Source of the DNA: Acidimicrobiaceae bacterium
Lineage (GTDB): Bacteria > Actinomycetota > Acidimicrobiia > Acidimicrobiales > Ilumatobacteraceae
Direction of reading: 5' to 3'
NCBI GenBank assembly: GCA_947488685.1
Contig: CANLAH010000004.1
Span: forward strand, 1 to 35,439
Length of the DNA: 35,439 bases
Shown here: piece by piece, positions 10,971 through 21,113 of the stretch
Position numbering within the stretch: the stretch's first letter is position 1
Layout of the letters: the number at the start of each line of letters is the position of its first letter
Translations under genes and position numbers: made by a program
The notes under the pieces: model-generated
Seen by the model: the letters and a program-made list of their open reading frames with translations, nothing else
The model's database searches: none
What the model was told of the DNA's origin: nothing

Positions 10971-12329
10971 ATGGACCGTCGGATTTTTGGTCTCGAAAAC
11001 GAATACGGCATCACGTGTACCTTGCGTGGTCAACGGCGCTTAACTCCAGATGAGGTAGCACGTTACCTATTTCGAAAAGTAGTGTCGTGGGGCCGTAGCT
11101 CCAATGTCTTTTTGGAGAACGGTGCTCGTTTGTATCTTGATGTTGGATCCCATCCTGAATACGCAACACCTGAATGTGACTCTATCTACGACGTTGTTGT
11201 TCACGATAAGGCCGGAGAGCGCTTGTTGCAAGATCTGGTGCACACCGCAGAAGAGCGACTTCAAGACGAAGGCATACGAGGGACGATCTATTTATTCAAA
11301 AACAACACCGACTCTGCGGGCAATAGCTACGGATGCCATGAGAATTATCTCGTTCATCGCACAGAAGCAAGTCTGAGATACGACGATATTTTCATTCCGT
11401 TTCTAGTCAGCCGTCAGATTTTTACGGGGGCTGGGAAGGTGCAGATTTCTCCACGCGGAGCTTCCTATACGATTTCTCAACGAGCGGAACATATTTGGGA
11501 AAGTGTGTCGTCAGCGACAACACGTTCGCGGCCCATCATTAATACTCGAGATGAACCACACTCAGATGCAGAACTATATAGACGTCTCCATGTCATTGTT
11601 GGCGATTCAAACATGAGTGAATACACAACATTTGTCAAGCTAGGAAGCGCTGCGTGTGTATTGCGAATGATGGAAGACGATTCAGTCAGCCTGCGAGACA
11701 TGACTCTTGAGAATCCCATCCGTGCGATACGCGAGATTAGTTCTGATACGACATGTCGCAGAACAGTCCGCCTCGAGAGTGGGCGAGAAGTAAGCGCCCT
11801 TGACATTCAACGTGAATACCTGAATGCAGCGTTGCGATACGCCGAAACAACTGGATTCTCTGACATGGAAACAAAGGCCCTTGAGATGTGGGAACACTGT
11901 ATTTCCACTATTGAAAATGACCCTCTCAAACTTGACAGAGAAGTTGATTGGGTCATTAAGTTGAAATTGATTGAAGCCTTCAGAGCGCGGCATAACTTGT
12001 CACTCGATGATGCAAGGGTGCAACTGTTAGACCTGCAGTACCACGACATTGACATTCAACGCGGCGTGTTTTACAAGATGCAAAATAATGGACTTGTCGA
12101 ACGAGTCTGCAGTGATGATGACATTATGCGAGCTATGAATGAAGCCCCTACTGGTACTCGTGCACACTTACGAGGCTCATTCATCAAGGCGGCAAAACTT
12201 AAGAAACGCGACTACACCGTTGACTGGGTTCATCTCAAACTCAACGATCAACAGCAACGCACTGTTCTATGCAAGGACCCATTTGCATCAGTTGACGAGA
12301 GAGTAGAGCGACTAATCGCCGGTTTATAG
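10971..12329 (+). CDS. pafA: Pup--protein ligase
   Basis: [36 protein letters not shown]..., [20 protein letters not shown], paralogous to Dop. Confidence 0.95.
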   Translation: MDRRIFGLENEYGITCTLRGQRRLTPDEVARYLFRKVVSWGRSSNVFLENGARLYLDVGSHPEYATPECDSIYDVVVHDKAGERLLQDLVHTAEERLQDEGIRGTIYLFKNNTDSAGNSYGCHENYLVHRTEASLRYDDIFIPFLVSRQIFTGAGKVQISPRGASYTISQRAEHIWESVSSATTRSRPIINTRDEPHSDAELYRRLHVIVGDSNMSEYTTFVKLGSAACVLRMMEDDSVSLRDMTLENPIRAIREISSDTTCRRTVRLESGREVSALDIQREYLNAALRYAETTGFSDMETKALEMWEHCISTIENDPLKLDREVDWVIKLKLIEAFRARHNLSLDDARVQLLDLQYHDIDIQRGVFYKMQNNGLVERVCSDDDIMRAMNEAPTGTRAHLRGSFIKAAKLKKRDYTVDWVHLKLNDQQQRTVLCKDPFASVDERVERLIAGL

Positions 12330-12364
12330 TCAAGTTCGTAGTTCTGACACTAGAATTGGGCGCT

Positions 12365-12973
12365 ATGTCGTCGTCCGTGGAGCCAGATGAAACGCATCAA
12401 GACGATGCGCCTCACCAGCCCATTGGAAAACTTCTGAGAGATTGGTTAGTAGTAATCTTTATTGCGCTTTCAGCGGCACTTTTGGTTCGGATGTATGTAT
12501 TGCAGCAGTACTACATTTCAGGTCCGTCGATGGAAAGTACTCTTTTTGAGAACGATCGCGTTCTTGTGAACAAACTGAGTTACCGATTACATGACATTCG
12601 ACACGGCGACGTCATAGTTTTTGACAGAGTGACCAGCAACGGAGCGAGTGTCGCTCACGATGACCTCATCAAACGCGTTATCGGTCTTTCGGGAGACAAG
12701 GTAGAAATTAAGTCATGCGTTGTATATGTCAATGGGGCTGCCTTAAAAGAACCGTATCTCGACAAAGGAAACCTGTCGCAGGTCATTCTTGAGGACAGAT
12801 GTCGTCAGCCAAACATGGCTTCCGTTGCAGTAACAGCCGGTCAAATATTTGTAATGGGGGATAATCGACCTGAGTCATTTGACAGTAGGTCCTTTGGAAC
12901 AATCAGCGAAAGCCTTGTCGTCGGGCGTGCATTTATTGTTGTGTGGCCATTTGATAGCTGGAAACTTCTTTAG
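12365..12973 (+). CDS. lepB: Signal peptidase I
   Basis: TM segment, YISGPSMESTL (catalytic Ser), DLIKRVIGLSGDKVEI (catalytic Lys), VMGDNRPESFDSRSFGTI. Confidence 0.92.
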   Translation: MSSSVEPDETHQDDAPHQPIGKLLRDWLVVIFIALSAALLVRMYVLQQYYISGPSMESTLFENDRVLVNKLSYRLHDIRHGDVIVFDRVTSNGASVAHDDLIKRVIGLSGDKVEIKSCVVYVNGAALKEPYLDKGNLSQVILEDRCRQPNMASVAVTAGQIFVMGDNRPESFDSRSFGTISESLVVGRAFIVVWPFDSWKLL

Positions 12974-12978
12974 AATTC

Positions 12979-13680
12979 TTAGAGAAGCGGGTCGATCTCT
13001 CGCACAAATGAGTCCATCATTCGGTCGACATGGTCGCTGTACACCCCGTCAAGTCCCATTCGAAAACCATTGTCAAGCACTTGATCAAATTGCATGTCCC
13101 AGCCAAATGCAAGCCGCTCAAATCGATGCACAAGAGTTGTGAGCCCACCGCTCCAGTCACTGTGGTGCATGTTGAGACAATCGATCCCGGCTTCACGCAA
13201 AGAAGCGGCTCTTCGCTCAGGACCTTCAGTGATTTTGGCTAGACGCGTGGAGTCAACTAGGCGCACGTCAGGGTGTAATGCACGTCGAGTGGCCAGTTCT
13301 AGCCAATCGGGATGACAGAGCCACAAATGATCTAATGGAAACCCTGCATTGCTCGCGCTACGGCATACTGGCGTAAACGCCTTGAGATCTTTTATGTCAA
13401 GACTGACATGAGTAGTGATGTCTAACGACACGATGAAGTCGTCGAATGTGGGGATGTGTTGCGGGAGGTTCTTGGCATTAATTTCACTTATGGGCTTCTT
13501 TCGAAGACCATTGCGAACAACACCATCGTGATCAAGAACCGCAACGCCATCGGCTGTTGTCCATACATCGCTCTCGAGTCCAGTTGCCCCGAGGCGCAGA
13601 GCCAGGGCGAACGATGGCAATGTATTTTCGGGAGCGTGCGCACGGGCTCCGCGATGCGCAAATGCAATCGGGGGGTTCAT
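12979..13680 (-). CDS. Glycerophosphodiester phosphodiesterase
   Basis: AFAHRGARAHAPENTLPSFALALRLGATGLESDVWTTADGVAVLDHDG; start placed at ATG 13680 so as not to overlap the divergent Tat gene. Confidence 0.88.
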   Translation of the reverse strand: MNPPIAFAHRGARAHAPENTLPSFALALRLGATGLESDVWTTADGVAVLDHDGVVRNGLRKKPISEINAKNLPQHIPTFDDFIVSLDITTHVSLDIKDLKAFTPVCRSASNAGFPLDHLWLCHPDWLELATRRALHPDVRLVDSTRLAKITEGPERRAASLREAGIDCLNMHHSDWSGGLTTLVHRFERLAFGWDMQFDQVLDNGFRMGLDGVYSDHVDRMMDSFVREIDPLL

Positions 13681-13741
13681 GAGGGAAGGAAGTCTTTGTT
13701 GCACCGCGTCAGCGTAGGCGATGAGTCCTACACTTGCAGTC

Positions 13742-14062
13742 GTGTTCAATCTTTCCAGTAGCGAGATGATCTTTTTACTCATTATGGGTCTCGTAGTGCT
13801 GGGGCCTGACCGCTTGCCAAGTGTCATCCGCAAGGTTGGTCGCGTGTATAGCGAGGTGCGTCGAATGGCCAATGGCTTTGAAGCCGAGATGCGCGAGACA
13901 TTCAAGGAGCCGTTAGAAGAACTTCGGGGCACTGCTAACACGCTGAAGCACGGCTTTGGAGAAGTGGATACCGAGCCATCTCCTCCGATGCGGCCAGAGA
14001 CAGCCGAACCCAACGATTCGCCCACCACCATCGATGCGCACGAGGACCCGGATGCGCTTTAG
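13742..14062 (+). CDS. tatB: Sec-independent translocase TatA/TatB-like protein (start GTG 13742 likely; 13721 possible)
   Basis: VFNLSSSEMIFLLIMGLVVLGPDRLPSVIRKVGRVYSEVRRMANGFEAEM. Confidence 0.8.
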   Translation: MFNLSSSEMIFLLIMGLVVLGPDRLPSVIRKVGRVYSEVRRMANGFEAEMRETFKEPLEELRGTANTLKHGFGEVDTEPSPPMRPETAEPNDSPTTIDAHEDPDAL

Positions 14063-14825
14063 AAAAACACAAACTATTCCGCAGGAGATGACCATGGTGC
14101 AGCATCTTCGTGAGCTGCGTAAGCGCATTTTTCGGTCGCTTCTTGCAGTTGCGATTGGCGCGATAACACTGCTCTTGTTATACGAACCAGTGCTGAGAGT
14201 TTTGACGAAGCCATATCGCAATGTCTGCGCTCATAGACCTGATTTTAATTGTGATGGCAGCCTGTTTACATTAGGTCCACTCGACGGTCTGACCGCTCGA
14301 ATGAAAGTGGCAACATATGGTGGCCTAATCCTGGCGCTGCCTATTATTTTGTGGCAGATCTGGAAATTCATTGTTCCGGCACTCGACAAACGCGAAAAAC
14401 AATACGCGATTCCATTTATCGCGTCGTCGCTCGTTTTATTTAGTACGGGCGGATACCTAGCTTATTGGACTCTTGACAGGGCTCTTGAGTTTCTTATCTC
14501 GTGGTCAGGACCTGACGTCACGCAGGCGTATCAAATAACAAAATATATCAGCCTCGTTTCGCTGATGGGACTTGCGTATGGCATCGGATTCTTATCTCCA
14601 GTATTGATCGTGTTCTTGCAACTAGTCGGAATAGTGACACCGCGTAAACTTGTAAAGAATTGGCGAAATGCAATCATGTTTATTTTTCTCACCGCGGCTG
14701 TCATTACACCGAGTGGTGATCCAATCAGCATGTTGGCTTTGGCTATTCCGATGAGTCTTTTGTTTGCGGTCGCGGTTTTAATTGGGTGGCTTCTTGTTCG
14801 CCGTCGTCCGTCAGCATCTATATGA
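14052..14825 (+). CDS. tatC: Sec-independent protein translocase TatC
   Basis: MTMVQHLRELRKRIFRSLLAV, multiple TM helices, F..K..VPALDKREKQYAIPFI; start overlaps the tatB-like gene. Confidence 0.92.
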   Translation: MRFRKTQTIPQEMTMVQHLRELRKRIFRSLLAVAIGAITLLLLYEPVLRVLTKPYRNVCAHRPDFNCDGSLFTLGPLDGLTARMKVATYGGLILALPIILWQIWKFIVPALDKREKQYAIPFIASSLVLFSTGGYLAYWTLDRALEFLISWSGPDVTQAYQITKYISLVSLMGLAYGIGFLSPVLIVFLQLVGIVTPRKLVKNWRNAIMFIFLTAAVITPSGDPISMLALAIPMSLLFAVAVLIGWLLVRRRPSASI

Positions 14826-17401
14826 CGCAACTCTCAGCGGAGGCTGTGCGTAGTCAATTCATTAAGCGACTGAAATATGCCCCAGACCGTTTTCAAGTAG
14901 ACGCAATGAACTCTCTCGATGCTGGTGCCTCTGTCCTTGTGGCAGCGCCAACTGGCTCTGGCAAAACGCTAGTTGCGGAATACGCAATCGACCAAGCAAT
15001 GGCCTCTGAACAACGATCTTTTTATACGGCTCCCATTAAGGCGCTCTCGAATCAAAAATATCGTGACCTCTGTGACCTCTACGGATCAGAAAAGGTTGGT
15101 CTAGTCACAGGGGATAACGCGATCAACTCAGAAGCACCGATCGTCGTGATGACAACGGAGGTGCTTCGAAACATGATCTACTCTTCGTCGCCAAGACTCG
15201 AGCAATTAGGGGTCGTCGTCCTTGATGAGGTGCATTTTTTGCAAGATACATACCGCGGCCCTGTATGGGAAGAGGTAATCATTCAACTTCCGCTCGAAGT
15301 GCAACTCGTGTGTTTGTCTGCAACGGTTTCCAATGCCGACGAAGTCGGGACGTGGTTGACAACGGTTCGAGGACGTACCGACGTAATTATTGAAAGCAAG
15401 AGACCTGTCGAACTGGTGAACCATTTTGCCCTAGGAGACTCAAGTACCGAACGTGTTTCGATGTACGACACGATTGTCAACGGTGAGGCAAATGGTTCGG
15501 TTCGTCGCTTGCTTGACTCTGAGCGTTCGATGGGTCGCTCAGGCAAGGTTCGCGGACGAGGACATCGTCAACGTTTTTATACTCCGTCGCGACCTGATTT
15601 AGTTGATCTACTCTCGAGCGAGGATCTTCTACCGGCCATCGTGTTCATCTTTAGTCGCGCTCAATGCGAAGATGCTGTCAATGCATGCATTCGAGACGGA
15701 ATCGTCTTGACCGATCCAGAAGAAGAAGCCCGAATAATTCAGATCATTAATGACAAAACATCTGATTTGACCTCTGATGACCGCATTGCGCTTCGTTATG
15801 ACGACTTTCTTGAGCAAGCCGGGGCAGGAATATCGTGCCATCACGCCGGAATGATCCCAATGTTTAAAGAAGCAATCGAACAATGTTTTATCGAGGGCCT
15901 TGTCAAGGTTGTTTTTGCAACTGAGACCCTTGCAGTTGGTATCAATATGCCTGCGCGAGCAGTAGTGATTGAGAAATTAACAAAATTTACAGGCGAGAAT
16001 CATATGTTGTTAAAGGCCAGCGAATTTGCTCAATTGACAGGACGCGCAGGAAGACGTGGTCTTGATGACATTGGGCATGCCCTCACGTTGTGGAATCCAT
16101 TCATCACCTTCGATCAAATTGTTGCGTTAGCTTTGAGTCGAAGTTTTCGCCTGTCTTCAGCATTTCGGCCAACATTTAATATGGCCGTCAATTTGGTGCG
16201 GGCTCACACGCGGCAGGGCACACACCATGTCTTGAATCTTTCGTTTGCGCAGTTTCAAACTGACAAAGACGTGGTTTTGTCTGAAGCGAATTTGCAAAGC
16301 AAGAAACTGGCGGCACTTGAATTATCAAGAACAGAGACAGGATCTTTGCAAGACATCGACGACACTCTCCCGATTTCAATCTCTGCAACTGAACTAGAGA
16401 TTGCGTTGCGAGGTCTCAGGCCAGGGGATGTCGTTCTTTTTGAATCTTCGATTCTGCGTGGGCGCGGCGCCATCATCGCTACTGCCACCCGAAAATCAGG
16501 CACACGGTTGACTGTTGTCACCGCGTCGCGAAAGGTGCTGCAACTGTCAGCAAGTGACTTACAAAGCCTGCCACGACGGTCTGGCGGAATCGACTTGCCA
16601 GTTCCGTATGAGCCAACCCAGACAGAGTTCTTGCGTGAGACCGCTAAGCGCTTGACGAAGGCCAAGATCTTTGAAGAAGTCATTGTGGAACCAATACTCC
16701 CTGAGTCGGGCGCAGAGACGGCTCCGCGCAGCACAAGAGAACGACGTCAACAACGACTGTTGAATGAAATAGCTCAAATGGAACAGCGAATGGCTACTCG
16801 CGCAGGCTCAGTGAGCGCTCGCTTTGATGATGTTGTTGTAGTGCTCGAAGAGTTGGGTTATATCCAAGACTGGAAACTCACCGATAAGGGAGTACTGCTC
16901 TCGCGGGTTTTTCATGAATCTGATCTCCTGATCGTCGAAGTGATTTCGAGCGGAATGCTCGACTCTTTGTCGCCGGTTGACCTTGCATCGGTGTTATCAA
17001 CGGTTGTATTTGAAACTCGTGGTCCCGATAGCGGAGGTCCAGTGCGGTGGCCCAATGAGACAGTGACAAACAGATTTAAACGAATAGAACGACTCACTCT
17101 GCGTCTACACGAAATTCAAAGGGCACATTCAATGAATCTCTATCGCAAGCCTGATGGGGGGTTGGCGTTTGAGATCTCGCAGTGGGTGGCCGGCAAAAAT
17201 CTCTCAACGGTTTTACATCCCGACCTTACGCCCGGTGACTTTGTTCGATCTGTGCGTCAATTGATCGACCTCTTGAATCAAATTGCATCTGCGGCTCCTG
17301 ACGAAAAGCTTCGCGAGTCAGCAGCGCAAGCAGTCAACATGATGAATCGTGGTGTCGTAGCGGCTGGCATGAGTTCCGAATCGGTGCAACTGGATCAATA
17401 A
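14822..17401 (+). CDS. helY: DEAD/DEAH-box (Ski2/Mtr4-like) RNA helicase, HelY type
   Basis: APTGSGKTLVAEYA, DEVHFLQDTYRGPVWEEVIIQLP, SATVSNADE, QLTGRAGRRGLD, C-terminal DSHCT-like region; adjacent to tatC. Confidence 0.9.
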   Translation: MTQLSAEAVRSQFIKRLKYAPDRFQVDAMNSLDAGASVLVAAPTGSGKTLVAEYAIDQAMASEQRSFYTAPIKALSNQKYRDLCDLYGSEKVGLVTGDNAINSEAPIVVMTTEVLRNMIYSSSPRLEQLGVVVLDEVHFLQDTYRGPVWEEVIIQLPLEVQLVCLSATVSNADEVGTWLTTVRGRTDVIIESKRPVELVNHFALGDSSTERVSMYDTIVNGEANGSVRRLLDSERSMGRSGKVRGRGHRQRFYTPSRPDLVDLLSSEDLLPAIVFIFSRAQCEDAVNACIRDGIVLTDPEEEARIIQIINDKTSDLTSDDRIALRYDDFLEQAGAGISCHHAGMIPMFKEAIEQCFIEGLVKVVFATETLAVGINMPARAVVIEKLTKFTGENHMLLKASEFAQLTGRAGRRGLDDIGHALTLWNPFITFDQIVALALSRSFRLSSAFRPTFNMAVNLVRAHTRQGTHHVLNLSFAQFQTDKDVVLSEANLQSKKLAALELSRTETGSLQDIDDTLPISISATELEIALRGLRPGDVVLFESSILRGRGAIIATATRKSGTRLTVVTASRKVLQLSASDLQSLPRRSGGIDLPVPYEPTQTEFLRETAKRLTKAKIFEEVIVEPILPESGAETAPRSTRERRQQRLLNEIAQMEQRMATRAGSVSARFDDVVVVLEELGYIQDWKLTDKGVLLSRVFHESDLLIVEVISSGMLDSLSPVDLASVLSTVVFETRGPDSGGPVRWPNETVTNRFKRIERLTLRLHEIQRAHSMNLYRKPDGGLAFEISQWVAGKNLSTVLHPDLTPGDFVRSVRQLIDLLNQIASAAPDEKLRESAAQAVNMMNRGVVAAGMSSESVQLDQ

Positions 17402-17413
17402 CAGGAGCGGCTG

Positions 17414-18052
17414 ATGACAATAAAGAAAAATACCGAGTGGGGACAAGAAGTAACGCAATGTCCGCCCCATCAATGCGTGGGTTCAGACCATGAAATGGGC
17501 ACTCACCTCAATAATCGAACGGCCAACGTATTTGTTCTCGCAGGTGGTTCTCTTTTTGAAACTTTAGGTCGACCTAGTGCACCAGTCGTCGGAGGCGTGG
17601 CACGCTGCCTGCCTTGTGACGCTATTTCGGTGTCCATCGTTGCAAGGGGCACGCAAACCGAACTCACTGCAGTCAATGACGTTGCGATCCGCAATTCTTG
17701 GTCCCATGGCGGTTGGTTGCGTGGCCCTGTGCTGGTGGTAACAAACACAGGCATGCGGCGTGGTCGCCAGATCGCTACACGAGCACATCCAAATGACGGT
17801 CATCTTGATGTCGTATCCGTAGCGACAATGAATATACGCCAACGCGTTATTGGCTGGTCTAAAGCCAAGACTGGCAATCATGTGCCACACCCAAAAATCG
17901 CAATTTCAAGGACAACGCATCTAGATCTGACCGTGTCTCCAAAGCAGTTGCTCGTGATCGATGGACGGCGCCACAAGCACGTTTCGCGCGTCACGCTTAC
18001 TATTGCCTCTGACGCTGCCCATGTGTTGATTGCGTCGGGCACTAATCTGTGA
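17414..18052 (+). CDS. Diacylglycerol/lipid kinase accessory-domain-like protein lacking an evident N-terminal catalytic domain
   Basis: LRGPVLVVTNTGMRRGRQIATRAHPNDGHLDVVSV resembles the C-terminal half of YegS/DgkB-type kinases; RBS-like AGGAG upstream. Confidence 0.5.
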   Translation: MTIKKNTEWGQEVTQCPPHQCVGSDHEMGTHLNNRTANVFVLAGGSLFETLGRPSAPVVGGVARCLPCDAISVSIVARGTQTELTAVNDVAIRNSWSHGGWLRGPVLVVTNTGMRRGRQIATRAHPNDGHLDVVSVATMNIRQRVIGWSKAKTGNHVPHPKIAISRTTHLDLTVSPKQLLVIDGRRHKHVSRVTLTIASDAAHVLIASGTNL

Positions 18053-18085
18053 TGCATAAAGCAAGAAGTAACGAAAGGTCTCACT

Positions 18086-19285
18086 ATGACAACTGACGCA
18101 GAGATCCTAAAGCAAAAAGCGTGCTCAGTAATCGACTCGTTAGCTTCTGAACTAGTTGAGATAAGTCATGATATTCACGATCATCCAGAACTTAATTTTG
18201 AAGAACACTATGCAGCAGAGCGGCTTGCACGCTTTGCAACACAAAAAGGTCTAGACACAACAATTGGCGCTTACGGCGTTGCGACTGGCTTTGCAGCGCA
18301 ACACGGAACTGGTCCAACTGTTGCAATCGTGTGTGAGTACGACGCGTTGCCTGGTATCGGACACGGATGCGGCCACAACATAATTGGAGCAGCCGGAATC
18401 GGGGCAGCGCTCGCGGCGGCTGCTGTGTGTGATTCTGCTGGTGGTTCTGTGCGCCTACTCGGAACACCCGCCGAAGAAGGTGGTGGTGGCAAAATTTCAA
18501 TGGGACGCAACGGTGCCTTTGAGGATTTGTCCGTCGCGATGATGGTGCATCCAGCAGATGCTGATTTGACAACGATTGATGCAATCGCGATACAACAACT
18601 TTTGGTCGAATACACAGGACGCGCATCACACGCCGCTGCGGCGCCCCAATACGGCCGTAATGCGCTAGACGCTGCGGTCATGGGTTACATGGGTGTTGCG
18701 GCATTGCGCCAACACATCGCACCTACCGAACGAGTTCATGGGATATTTCTTAAAGCAGGTGACAAACCAAATATCGTTCCTCGAGAGTCGTCAATGGACT
18801 GGTACGTGCGCTCTGACACGATTGCAAGTTTGCAACCGCTCAAGCAACGAGTGTTGGCGTGTCTTGAAGCGGGAGCGTTGTCTTGTGGTTGCACAATGAC
18901 TCATCAGTGGGATGATCGCCCATACGCCGACATGCTCACCAACGGTCCGCTCGTTGCGTCATATGTCACAAACTCGGCCGCACTTGGTCGAGTCGTGCGA
19001 GACCCGCGCGAGAGCGGTCATGCAGTGGTGGGAAGCACTGATATGGGAAACGTCAGCCATCTTGTGCCATCGATTCATCCGATGATTGCCATTGCGCCGG
19101 CAGGCACCGCTATCCACACGGAAGAATTCGCAAAATGTGCTCGCAGCAAAACTGCTGATCAGGCAATCCTTGATGGAGCCAAAGCCATGGTGATGACGGC
19201 AATCGACTTTTGGACCTCCGCCTCCAGGCAGGCGCTTGTTGCCCAAGTTTTTTCACAAGAGAACTTATCTCGCGATGTTTTGTAA
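18086..19285 (+). CDS. M20D family amidohydrolase/peptidase
   Basis: IHDHPELNFEEHYAAERL, CEYDALPGIGHGCGHNIIGAAGIGAALA, GTPAEEGGGGK. Confidence 0.88.
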   Translation: MTTDAEILKQKACSVIDSLASELVEISHDIHDHPELNFEEHYAAERLARFATQKGLDTTIGAYGVATGFAAQHGTGPTVAIVCEYDALPGIGHGCGHNIIGAAGIGAALAAAAVCDSAGGSVRLLGTPAEEGGGGKISMGRNGAFEDLSVAMMVHPADADLTTIDAIAIQQLLVEYTGRASHAAAAPQYGRNALDAAVMGYMGVAALRQHIAPTERVHGIFLKAGDKPNIVPRESSMDWYVRSDTIASLQPLKQRVLACLEAGALSCGCTMTHQWDDRPYADMLTNGPLVASYVTNSAALGRVVRDPRESGHAVVGSTDMGNVSHLVPSIHPMIAIAPAGTAIHTEEFAKCARSKTADQAILDGAKAMVMTAIDFWTSASRQALVAQVFSQENLSRDVL

Positions 19286-19345
19286 CCAAATCTTGATGAA
19301 TGGTATCCACAGTCAGCAACACGTTGACTCGTAGGCTATTGAACC

Positions 19346-20941
19346 GTGACCGTCTACGTTCCTGAAGAATTTACAGAGTCCGAGCAACAGATTCTGTGTC
19401 GTTATTTCACGAACCTAGACCTACCCGTTTTTGCTCTTGTCAACCTTCCAGAGGTTGTCAAGGGAGCGTTGTTCGCGCGCTACAGCCGTAGTCCACGAAG
19501 TCTACGAAGATTATTTTTGGATGAGTTTGTCGGTGATCTGGACATTAGTGGAGACCAAAACGTCGATGCCACGATCGGACTTGAACGGGCCGAAGGATTG
19601 TATGAAAAAGTATTTTTTGAATACGGAGACGACTCGGTAGCCCAACTAGGTGGCGTGCATTTGGCGTGCGAACAAGCGTCAAATATTTTAACGAAAATCC
19701 TTGAGTGGGGCCGTCTTATGAGTTATCTCGAGCAGAGTACTCGTTACATTTCATATGACGAAAGACTCGGTGGTAGATATCGTTTTTTTCGAGATCCAGA
19801 AATCTTGGCGAGCAAGCTTGCTAATCGATATGTGGGTGACATGGATCGAATGTTCGATTCGTATAGCGCGTTAGCCAACACTGTCACCGAACATGTTCGT
19901 CAATCTGTTCGCCAAGCCGATGGCGTCAGTGATTTTGTATTTCGCCAAGCGACTCGTGCTAAAGCCCTTGACGCAGTGCGCGGTGCATTGCCTGCGGCCT
20001 CATTGTCGAATGTCGGCATCTACGGAAGTGGACAGGCCTATGAACATTTGCTTCTTCGGATGCGAGCACATCCATTGCCAGAGGCTCGCCACTATGCCGA
20101 TCTGATGTTGGGGGAGTTACGCAAAGTAGTTCCGAGTTTTTTGAAGCGTGTCGACATCCCGGAGCGTGGCGGAGAATGGTCTCAATATATTTCAGATACC
20201 CATGAAGACACTGCTGTATTGGTTGATGAACTTTTTAGCGATCAAATTGCGGATGACTCCGACGAAGTCACACTTGTGGATTTTGATCCTGATGGCGAAA
20301 ACAAAGTCATTGCCGCGATCTGCTATTCACAATCCCACCTTCCGGAGTCACAGATTCTTGCCCTCATTGACGCAATGTCAGCCCAAGACAAGACCTCGCT
20401 TTTGCTGGCTTATGTGGGTGACCGCAAGAACAGACGGCACCGACCCGGTCGAGCATTTGAGCGCACCGATTACCGATTTGATATTTTGTCCGACTACGGG
20501 GCGTTTCGAGATATGCAACGGCACCGAATGCTGACAATTGAGTGGCAGCCACTCACCCCGTATCACGGCTTCACGCGTCCTGAGTTGCTCGTTGAGGCAG
20601 GGTGTGGCGATCAGTTTGATGAGGTCATGGAGCGCTCTAGGGGGCTCTACGAGGCCTTAGGGGATGACTTTAGGCAACAGGCGCCTTATGCGGTCTCAAT
20701 GGCCTACAGGATGCGCTATGTCATGCAATTCAATGCCAGGGAAGCCATGCACATGCTCGAATTGCGGTCGTCTCCTCAGGGGCACCCGTCGTATCGGCGA
20801 GTCTCTCTCGAAATGCATCAACAGATCGCTCGCGTCGCGGGACACACGGCTATTGCCGCAGCGATGATCCACATGACAACTGAAGCACCTGAACTTGAGC
20901 GTCTTGACTCTGAGCGTCGAGCAGAGCAGCGCCGTTCGTAG
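19346..20941 (+). CDS. Two-domain ThyX-like (FAD-dependent thymidylate synthase superfamily) protein
   Basis: First half EYGDDSVAQLGG...EWGRLMSYLEQSTRYISYD and second half AFRDMQRHRMLTIEWQPLTPYHGF...MRYVMQFNAREAMHMLELRSSPQGHPSYRR. Confidence 0.8.
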   Translation: MTVYVPEEFTESEQQILCRYFTNLDLPVFALVNLPEVVKGALFARYSRSPRSLRRLFLDEFVGDLDISGDQNVDATIGLERAEGLYEKVFFEYGDDSVAQLGGVHLACEQASNILTKILEWGRLMSYLEQSTRYISYDERLGGRYRFFRDPEILASKLANRYVGDMDRMFDSYSALANTVTEHVRQSVRQADGVSDFVFRQATRAKALDAVRGALPAASLSNVGIYGSGQAYEHLLLRMRAHPLPEARHYADLMLGELRKVVPSFLKRVDIPERGGEWSQYISDTHEDTAVLVDELFSDQIADDSDEVTLVDFDPDGENKVIAAICYSQSHLPESQILALIDAMSAQDKTSLLLAYVGDRKNRRHRPGRAFERTDYRFDILSDYGAFRDMQRHRMLTIEWQPLTPYHGFTRPELLVEAGCGDQFDEVMERSRGLYEALGDDFRQQAPYAVSMAYRMRYVMQFNAREAMHMLELRSSPQGHPSYRRVSLEMHQQIARVAGHTAIAAAMIHMTTEAPELERLDSERRAEQRRS

Positions 20942-21113
20942 CAACTTTGGGCAAGTTTCTGCCGGAGAGAACGTAAATCACACAAACTTGGCAGATTATT
21001 CGGTGCAATACGCCTATTGGCTCGATTTTGTGCCTAGTATCCCGCCGCACGCTTTGTTACGGAACACACTGTGACCGAGTGGGCAAGACGCAATACATCA
21101 GAAAGGCAACCTC

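Noticed and set aside
18192-18681. Minus-strand ORFs of 145 and 136 aa
   Set aside because: Antisense to the well-supported M20 amidohydrolase.
20952-20990. Inverted repeat CAAGTTT...AAACTTG after the ThyX-like gene as a terminator
   Set aside because: Seven-bp arms with a 25-nt loop and no T-tract; too weak to call.
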